The notes beneath the pieces are model-generated. The model did no database searches, was not told the origin of the DNA, and worked only from the letters and a program-made list of their open reading frames with translations. Shown here in pieces: positions 1-6,000 of a DNA stretch of 10,772 bases. The position numbers and the translations under genes were made by a program. Each line of letters starts with the position of its first letter. Position 1 is the first letter of the stretch. Source of the DNA: Leucobacter_A sp035514995 (lineage in GTDB: Bacteria > Actinomycetota > Actinomycetes > Actinomycetales > Microbacteriaceae); contig DATJCC010000044.1 in assembly GCA_035514995.1 (NCBI GenBank), forward strand, positions 1-10,772, written 5' to 3'.

Positions 1-2
1 AT

Positions 3-119
3 GGCCACGATCCAGAGCCGCTGTATGAAATTGGGCCAATTGATGCTGACGGTCCGCTAGATACAGAAAATCAGTCAGGGTCTACAGAGGCTGACTCACA
101 AGAATTGGAGAGAACACCT
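3..119 (+). CDS. ectA: C-terminal end of EctA (L-2,4-diaminobutyrate N-gamma-acetyltransferase), in frame with EctB
   Basis: EctA is a GNAT enzyme that acetylates 2,4-diaminobutyrate with acetyl-CoA to give N-gamma-acetyl-DABA, the second step of ectoine synthesis in the cytoplasm. Only its last residues are in the window. The frame starting at base 3 reads GHDPEPLYEIGP, which matches my recollection of the end of known EctA proteins (for example EHDPENLVRIGP in a halophilic gammaproteobacterium). It is followed by a polar, acidic stretch rich in Ser, Gln and Glu (bases 42-119) that looks like a flexible linker. No stop codon occurs: the same frame continues through the EctB start to base 1400. 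Frame 1 stops at 58-60 and frame 2 at 26-28, so a single indel error could hide a true EctA stop. The assignment rests on about 12 conserved residues plus the operon position, and the 5' part is outside the window. Confidence 0.75.
107..112 (+). promoter_or_regulatory. Shine-Dalgarno site for an internal ectB start
   Basis: GGAGAG lies 7 bases before the ATG at 120, which is ideal spacing for ribosome binding. It sits inside the uninterrupted EctA-EctB frame, so EctB could be made both as a fusion and as a free protein. The TTG at 105 overlaps this site and has no ribosome site of its own, so ATG 120 is the better EctB start. Confidence 0.55.
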
Positions 120-1400
120 ATGACCATATTTGAAGACCTAGAATCACAAGTACGCAGTTATTCACGCAACTGGCCCGTAGTCTTCGACCGGGCGGTTGGA
201 AATAAAATGTATGATGAAGATGGCAATGAATATCTGGACTTCTTCTCGGGCGCTGGAGCCCTCAACTACGGGCATAACAACCCGATCTTGAAAAAGACTC
301 TTATAGATTATTTATCTGAAGACCGAGTGTTTCACTCATTAGATATGTTTACAACCGCTCGACGTGAGTTTTTAGAGACATTTTCCAAGCACATTCTGGA
401 GCCACGCAACCTTGATTACAAGGTCATCTTTCCTGGCCCGGGTGGCGCTAACGCTGTTGAAGCGGCACTCAAACTAGTGCGCAAAGTAACCGGTCGAGAG
501 CAAATAATTAACTTCACTAACTCATTCCACGGAATGACACTTGGTGCACTGTCAGTAACAGGAAACGCGCTTAAACGAGGTGGTGCTGGTGTGCCACTGG
601 TGCACGCCACTCCAATGCCCTTCGATGACTATTTCGATGGTGACTATCCTGACTTCTTCTATTTTGAAAAACTGCTTCTTGATAGTGGTAGCGGTTTGAA
701 CAAACCTGCTGCTGTAATCGTAGAGACCGTTCAAGGTGAGGGTGGCATCAACGCAGCTCGCATCGAGTGGCTCCGCGGTCTGTCTGAACTGTGCAAAAAG
801 CACGACATCTTTTTGATTATCGATGATATTCAGATGGGTTGTGGCCGCACGGGAGATTTCTTTAGCTTTGAAGAAGCCGGTATTAAACCCGACATAGTCT
901 GTCTGTCTAAATCGATAAGCGGATACGGTTTTCCGATGGCACTGACCTTAGTGCGCCCTGACCTAGACATTTGGGAGCCGGGCGAGCACAACGGAACATT
1001 CCGTGGCATAAGTCCAGCCTTTATGACCGCTTCTGAAGCTATTCGTACCTACTGGTCTGATGACAAGCTTGCGAAATCCACAAAGGCGAAGGGTTTGAGG
1101 GTAGAAAGCCGCTTTAACAGCATTATTGCAAATAACCCAGACCATGAGATGATCGCGAAGGGTCGCGGTCTGGCCCGTGGAATTCAGTTCAGCAGCGGTG
1201 AAATCGCCGGTCAGGTGTGTGCTGAGGCTTTCAAACGCGGAATGCTACTTGAAACCTCTGGTCCCGAAGATGAAGTGATGAAGATTCTACCTGCACTGAC
1301 CATCACCGATGAAGAGCTTGAGCGGGGACTCCAAATAATTGAAGATTCTATAGACACGGTGCTCGCAACAGCACCTAAAAGAAAGGCCGTATCTGCATGA
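120..1400 (+). CDS. ectB: Diaminobutyrate-2-oxoglutarate transaminase EctB
   Basis: EctB is a PLP-dependent class III aminotransferase. It converts L-aspartate-beta-semialdehyde and glutamate into L-2,4-diaminobutyrate, the first committed step of ectoine synthesis. Read from ATG 120 it has 426 residues, the usual length. The family start MTIFEDLESQVRSY is present. Visible motifs are GPGGANA (106-112, cofactor phosphate loop), SFHGMT (135-140), IIDDIQMGCGRTG with Asp235 as the likely partner of the PLP ring nitrogen, and CLSKSISGYG with Lys264 as the expected Schiff-base lysine. The order A-B-C-D and the ATGA overlap with ectC (1397-1400) indicate one transcript with translational coupling. 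Oddly, the upstream EctA tail is in the same frame with no stop, so the full product may be an EctA-EctB fusion. The function is very secure; the true N-terminus is not. Confidence 0.96.
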   Translation: MTIFEDLESQVRSYSRNWPVVFDRAVGNKMYDEDGNEYLDFFSGAGALNYGHNNPILKKTLIDYLSEDRVFHSLDMFTTARREFLETFSKHILEPRNLDYKVIFPGPGGANAVEAALKLVRKVTGREQIINFTNSFHGMTLGALSVTGNALKRGGAGVPLVHATPMPFDDYFDGDYPDFFYFEKLLLDSGSGLNKPAAVIVETVQGEGGINAARIEWLRGLSELCKKHDIFLIIDDIQMGCGRTGDFFSFEEAGIKPDIVCLSKSISGYGFPMALTLVRPDLDIWEPGEHNGTFRGISPAFMTASEAIRTYWSDDKLAKSTKAKGLRVESRFNSIIANNPDHEMIAKGRGLARGIQFSSGEIAGQVCAEAFKRGMLLETSGPEDEVMKILPALTITDEELERGLQIIEDSIDTVLATAPKRKAVSA

Positions 1401-1789
1401 TAGTGCGCACTCTAGACGAAATTACCGACACTGACGCCGACATTAAAACCGACAACTGGCGTAGCAAACGAATAGTCCTCAGTAAAGATGGTGCCGGTTT
1501 TTCAGTTCATGAAACCACTCTTTATGCCGGAACTGTAAATGAGTTTTGGTATGCGAATCACATCGAAGCGGTTTTTGTGGTCGAGGGTGAAGGTGAGATC
1601 ACTGACCTGGCTACGGGAGAGATCCACCAGTTAGCACCAGGGTCACTATACCTACTTAACAATCATGACAAGCATGAAGTGCGGCCACGCACCGAGATGC
1701 GCACCGTATGTGTTTTTAACCCGCCTGTAACTGGTCGGGAAGTGCACGATGAAGACGGAGTGTATCCGTTGATAACTGATACAGAATAA
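1397..1789 (+). CDS. ectC: L-ectoine synthase EctC
   Basis: EctC is a metal-dependent cupin-fold cyclase that closes N-gamma-acetyl-2,4-diaminobutyrate to ectoine with loss of water. At 130 residues it has the normal length. The start MIVRTLDEI and the block NEFWYANHIEAVFVVEGEGE (48-67) are typical of the family. The three residues known to bind iron in characterised EctC proteins are in matching positions: Glu57, Tyr85 (in GSLYLLNNHDKHE) and His93. The start ATG overlaps the ectB stop as ATGA, giving stop-start coupling. The gene is intact and shows nothing unusual. Its product is the substrate of EctD, encoded 21 bases downstream. Confidence 0.97.
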   Translation: MIVRTLDEITDTDADIKTDNWRSKRIVLSKDGAGFSVHETTLYAGTVNEFWYANHIEAVFVVEGEGEITDLATGEIHQLAPGSLYLLNNHDKHEVRPRTEMRTVCVFNPPVTGREVHDEDGVYPLITDTE

Positions 1790-1794
1790 TCAAG

Positions 1795-1803
1795 AAGGAA
1801 GGA
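1795..1803 (+). promoter_or_regulatory. Shine-Dalgarno site of ectD
   Basis: AAGGAAGGA stands 7 bases before the ectD ATG and within the 21-base ectC-ectD gap. It supports the ATG at 1811 as the start and independent ribosome loading on ectD within the operon. Confidence 0.7.
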
Positions 1804-1810
1804 ATAATCA

Positions 1811-2710
1811 ATGACCATCATCAAAGAGGCAGCGAAGGATTTTTATCCCACCCGCCTTGAAGAGCGTGGTGAGCTAATAGAACGTCCACATCAAGCAGTG
1901 TGGGGAAAACCAGAAGATGGCCCTTTCACTGCTCCTGAATTGGATAATCACGAAGCTCGTGGTTTTACCATTATTGATGATTTCATTTCAGCCGAAGATG
2001 TGCTCGCCTACCGGGCCGAACTTGAACGGCTCGCAGCTGATGAAAAGCTGAAGGGTGATCCCCGCTTAATTACGGAGAAAAAAACCGGAGCTTTACGTTC
2101 CGTTTTCGATGTAGTGAGCCTCAGTACCCAGATCTCAGCTCTGGCTTCGCACCCGATGATACTCGACCGGGCACGGCAGCTTCTAGGATCAGAAGTTTAC
2201 CTGCATCAGACACGAGTCAACTACATGCCCGGTTTCGCCGGCTCTGGTTTCTACTGGCACTCCGACTTTGAAACCTGGCATGCAGAAGACGGGATGCCTA
2301 TTCCGAGAGCCGTCAGCGTATCAATAGCGTTGAGCGATAACTACCCCTTTAATGGGGGGCTCATGGTAATGCCCGGTTCGCATAAGGTTTTCGTTCCGAG
2401 TGTTGGCGCGACCCCTGATGATTACCATAAAGAGTCGCTCAAAGAACAAAACGTTGGTGTTCCAAGTCAAGAAGATATTACTTATCTGGCAGAACGTTTC
2501 GGCATAGACCAGTTCACTGGTGCAGCCGGATCTGCTCTTTGGTTTGATTCAAACATAATGCACGGCTCAGGCAATAACATCACGCCCTACCCACGCTCTA
2601 ACGTTTTTATGGTGTTTAACAGTGTAGAAAACACCTTGGAGCATCCTTATGCAGCATCGAAGCCACGGCCCGATCACATCGCCAGCCGTGACTTTACTCC
2701 ACTGAGCTAG
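1811..2710 (+). CDS. ectD: Ectoine 5-hydroxylase EctD
   Basis: EctD is a non-haem Fe(II)/2-oxoglutarate dioxygenase that converts ectoine into 5-hydroxyectoine, a solute protective against heat and desiccation as well as salt. The 299 residues match the family length. The family signature FYWHSDFETWHAEDGMP is at 147-163 and carries iron ligands His150 and Asp152. The third ligand, His251, lies in MHGSGNNITPYPRSN (250-264), where Arg262 is the expected 2-oxoglutarate anchor. Gln133 in LHQTRVNYMPGF and Trp156 fit the known ectoine pocket. A strong ribosome site precedes the ATG and a terminator follows the gene, making ectD the last gene of the operon. No aspartokinase or regulator is linked on this side. 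No sign of damage. Confidence 0.97.
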   Translation: MTIIKEAAKDFYPTRLEERGELIERPHQAVWGKPEDGPFTAPELDNHEARGFTIIDDFISAEDVLAYRAELERLAADEKLKGDPRLITEKKTGALRSVFDVVSLSTQISALASHPMILDRARQLLGSEVYLHQTRVNYMPGFAGSGFYWHSDFETWHAEDGMPIPRAVSVSIALSDNYPFNGGLMVMPGSHKVFVPSVGATPDDYHKESLKEQNVGVPSQEDITYLAERFGIDQFTGAAGSALWFDSNIMHGSGNNITPYPRSNVFMVFNSVENTLEHPYAASKPRPDHIASRDFTPLS

Positions 2711-2739
2711 GTAAGTAACTTAAAACAATAAAAAAACAG

Positions 2740-2772
2740 GTCAACTGCAAAACGCTAAACAAGCGAGTTGAC
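2740..2772 (+). other. Stem-loop between ectD and its terminator
   Basis: GTCAACT (2740-2746) pairs with AGTTGAC (2766-2772). An inner CGCT/AGCG stem (2753-2756 with 2762-2765) is offset by a GCAAAA bulge. No U-run follows, so it is not an intrinsic terminator by itself. It could protect the 3' end of the ect mRNA or be part of a small RNA ending at the next hairpin. Role unknown. Confidence 0.4.
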
Positions 2773-2778
2773 TAGGGG

Positions 2779-2822
2779 TATCCTCCGTGAGCTTTAAAAT
2801 GCGATGCGGAGGATATTTTTTT
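2779..2822 (+). terminator. Rho-independent terminator of the ect operon
   Basis: TATCCTCCG (2779-2787) pairs perfectly over 9 bp with CGGAGGATA (2807-2815) and is followed at once by seven T. The 19-base loop is long, but stem and T-run together are typical. Its position about 70 bases after the ectD stop marks the end of the ectoine operon. Confidence 0.75.
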
Positions 2823-2835
2823 GCTCCCAGCTCCT

Positions 2836-2873
2836 TTTATCTGCTCTAATAAAGTTTATCTGCTCTGCTAAAG
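2836..2873. repeat. Two tandem copies of a 19-bp repeat
   Basis: The unit TTTATCTGCTCTnnTAAAG occurs at 2836-2854 and 2855-2873. The copies differ only at the two bases marked nn (AA versus GC). It lies in the intergenic region after the ect terminator. It could come from slippage or serve as a paired binding site; the sequence does not decide. Confidence 0.7.
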
Positions 2874-2885
2874 TTCAAAGCTTTC

Positions 2886-2915
2886 GCGCCATACAATCCA
2901 GCGCCATACAATCCA
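2886..2915. repeat. Two perfect tandem copies of a 15-bp repeat
   Basis: GCGCCATACAATCCA occurs at 2886-2900 and again, identical, at 2901-2915. It is followed by GCACCA, which resembles the start of a third unit. It is unrelated in sequence to the 19-bp repeat just upstream. Possibly slippage-derived. Confidence 0.75.
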
Positions 2916-2985
2916 GCACCAAAAATATTTGTCTGCAGCATTGCGCAGTTCATATCTGTGGAATCTCTATAACTGACCTTTAACC

Positions 2986-2994
2986 TGTGGATAA
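2986..2994. promoter_or_regulatory. Perfect match to the DnaA-box 9-mer
   Basis: TGTGGATAA is the reverse complement of the consensus DnaA box TTATCCACA. A poorer relative (TGTGGAATC) lies 30 bases upstream, beginning at 2956. There is no cluster, AT-rich unwinding element or dnaA/dnaN/rpmH gene nearby, so this is not an origin. It may be a lone DnaA site controlling the following gene, or chance. Confidence 0.3.
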
Positions 2995-3037
2995 CCCTTT
3001 CTGGCTGTCATTGCCAACCTAGTTTGTTTGTAATCAC

Positions 3038-3065
3038 AGCGCTCATGAATTTCAATCATGGCGCT
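3038..3065 (+). promoter_or_regulatory. Hairpin in the leader of the surface-protein gene
   Basis: AGCGCTCATGA (3038-3048) pairs with TCATGGCGCT (3056-3065) except for one bulged T, leaving a 7-base loop. It ends about 10 bases before the ribosome site at 3075-3083. It could influence mRNA stability or translation start, or be an operator, since the underlying sequence is nearly palindromic. No T-run follows, so termination is unlikely. Confidence 0.4.
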
Positions 3066-3088
3066 TTCACAAACGAAAGGGTGAAGAG

Positions 3089-6000
3089 TTGTTTAGAGCC
3101 GATACCGACGCTTTTGCTTTACATCAAAGGCAGAAAAATAGAAGAAAATTTCCACGCATAATGGCCCTCTTTTTAAGCGCACTGCTACTCACAGGTGGGT
3201 TTTTTGGGAAAGAAACAATTCTTGATCCGGTTCGAGCTCATGCCGTTGCAGATGGGCCGGGAGTGCAGATCACAATACCCGGCTACGGTCCTCACACAGT
3301 TGGCGCGTACCTGACGGGGAGTGGGGTAAAAGTGTATTGCTTAGAAATTCCAAGAATAGTTGACCGAAGTGTTGCAAATCCCCGCTTCACGACTCCCGGC
3401 ACTATCCCCGGATTCCACCAGCCTTATTACTTTGCTGGTGACTGGCAAATTACTGACGCTAGCGTACCTGCGCTTGAAAAAGGTTCAACTAACTATGCAA
3501 AACTTGCCTACCTGCTTGGGATGCACGGCGACACTAATAACGGTGTAAAAGCTGCTGCTTTACAAATAGCGGTTTGGGAAGTGCGCGATATCGGAGCTTC
3601 ACCCGGGCACCATCAACTACTCAGCAACTACCGTGCTGCCCTGCCGCAAAACGTAAACGCAATGGCAGACGCCTTACTAGCAGAAGCCACAGCGTGGGTG
3701 GCATCAGGAGGCACAATTGGTAGTTTTGCATCTCCTGTTAGTGTTCCCGCGGAGCCTGTAATAGAAAGCGCAAATGCTTATGAGGGAACTATTAAAGTTT
3801 CAAAGAATACAACTGAAATAAATATTAGCAACGCTATTTTTGTTTCGACAGAGACTTCAAAAATTGTCTGGCCAAACGGCGCACCAGAAGGCACTTCTGT
3901 GTCATGGCAGGGAACACCTCCAGCTGGGTGGGACAGAAACTATTCCGTTTCGATATCTGGCAAATGGGAAAACCCCGATGGAGGTTTAAGCATCGGTGAT
4001 ATTCGTTACTCACCAGGTTTAATAGCACCAGATGGTTCAATAACTCAAGCGGTCGGGTATGGTTCCAACGAAAATAAACCTTCTAAGGGAGTTTTTAGTG
4101 GAAGCTCTAAAGACCTTGACACTCTGTGGTCACCCGTCTTAACCACCCAAACTCCAAGCGATTTTGTTGAAGTAGGTCATCAATTCGGTGACTCGGTAAC
4201 ATTCGGCGTAGCCCCAGGGTCTGCAGAATGGAGAAGAAACGGCAAAAATGGGGCCGTCAAATTTGCTCCTATCACTGCAAAGGGTGTGCTTTATGGCCCG
4301 TTTGTGGCAGACCCATCACTTACTCCTTCGGTCTCGCCACCAGCGGATGCTCCAATTGCTGGCACAGCCACACTAACGACATCAACAGAACAGGGACCTG
4401 GAACATATACGGTGACTCCTTCAATAACAGCGGCTGAAGCTGGATACTATTCCTGGGTTTGGGACATTGTTTTTGAAGAGCAACATCCAGATGTTAAAAA
4501 TCCCTCCAAATCAGGCAATCCATCAATTCCTGCAAACTATTTCTTTACTGATGGTTTCGGGCAGGCTTCTGAGGGGCAAAGGGTTCCGATGTCGCCAATA
4601 ATATCGACTCAGTTAGATAGGGAGATTATTAGACAGAGTGACCCGGTGGTGGTCGACAGCGTAAAAATTGACATCATTAATGGTGAGTGGATGAACTATC
4701 CAAACGACGGGTCAGCTCAAAACACTAACGCGCCAATTCCAGTAAATATCCGGCTAAGCGTTTATGGTACGCAGCTACCGGTAGTGCAACAAAAAGACGC
4801 TCCTGCAGAAGCTGAAAAGGTAGCGCAGGGTTTTGTGACTGCGGCAGGGGCTAGAGAAGCATTCCTTTCAGATCCAATCACAATTCCCACTAGCGTGTTT
4901 TTAGAGCATGAAGCTATAACTGTTCAAGCTTGCATCTTTAAAGAAGACCAGCCCATAGATTTGAGACCATTTTTTAATGAAACTTGTGATGACTGGGGAG
5001 TGCCTTCTGAAAGCGCGGAATTAGAATGGATTCCGGAGCTAACCACACATGTAAATACAGAATTTATTGATGTAGGGGATTCGTTTAATGACACAGTTAC
5101 CTTTTATGTCAAAGGTTTAAGCCAAGAAGAAAGCAAAGTTCGTGGCTGGCGAAAAATTGCAGGAACCAACGACTACCAACCGGTGACTGCCAGAGGAAAA
5201 CTCTACGGTCCATTTGATACAAACCCGACAGAATTTGCTGCACAAGAAGTGCCGGCCTATGCAGCTAATCGCGTAGTCGCCACGAGCACTATTGTTACTT
5301 CACCTGAGCTAGGGCCAGACACATATGATGTGCTTGTTCCGAAAGCTTTAGAGTCAGGTTATTACACTTGGGTTTGGGGAATAGAAAGTGATGCCCAAAC
5401 CGATTACGTTAAGAAAACAATCCCAAATGAATACAATTTTAGTGATTTCTTTGGAGCCGAAAACGAATCAAATATAGTGTCAACGACTCTGAAACTCAAA
5501 ACCCAACTCACTAAAAGTGAAATTGAAATTTCTGACCTAACAATTAAAGACGAGGTCCTCGCCAAACTTGTTGACGGTCAGTGGCTAATGGTAGATGGCA
5601 AAAGAGTTCCGGCCACAGTAAGACTCACCGTTTACGGTACGGAGGGTGAGCCTATGCGACAAGCTTCGGCACCAGAGAGCGCAGTAGAAATAGCTAGCAC
5701 AAAGGTAAGCATCAACCGGCAAGACAAAACGGTTACATCTTCAGAGATAAAAATTCCACTCCAAACAGGTTTTATGCCGTTTTCCGGTTTAACCGTTCAA
5801 GCTTGCATTTTAAAAGAAGATCAGCCCGAAAATCTACGTGGCTACCTTAAAGAAGTTTGTGATGATTGGGGTGTTCCTGAAGAATCAGCTATTTTTATGA
5901 AACCTGAAGTGACCACACTCGCCCAAGAAAATGCGGGACTGTTTACCAGCATTCATGATGTTGCTCATGTGTCTGGCACGAACCTGCCAGACGGCTCAAC

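Noticed and set aside
105..119. TTG at 105 as the start of EctB
   Set aside because: It overlaps the ribosome site that serves ATG 120, and the family's conserved N-terminus begins at that ATG.
2986..2994. Replication origin near the perfect DnaA-box 9-mer
   Set aside because: Only one perfect box is present. There is no box cluster, AT-rich unwinding region or replication gene nearby.
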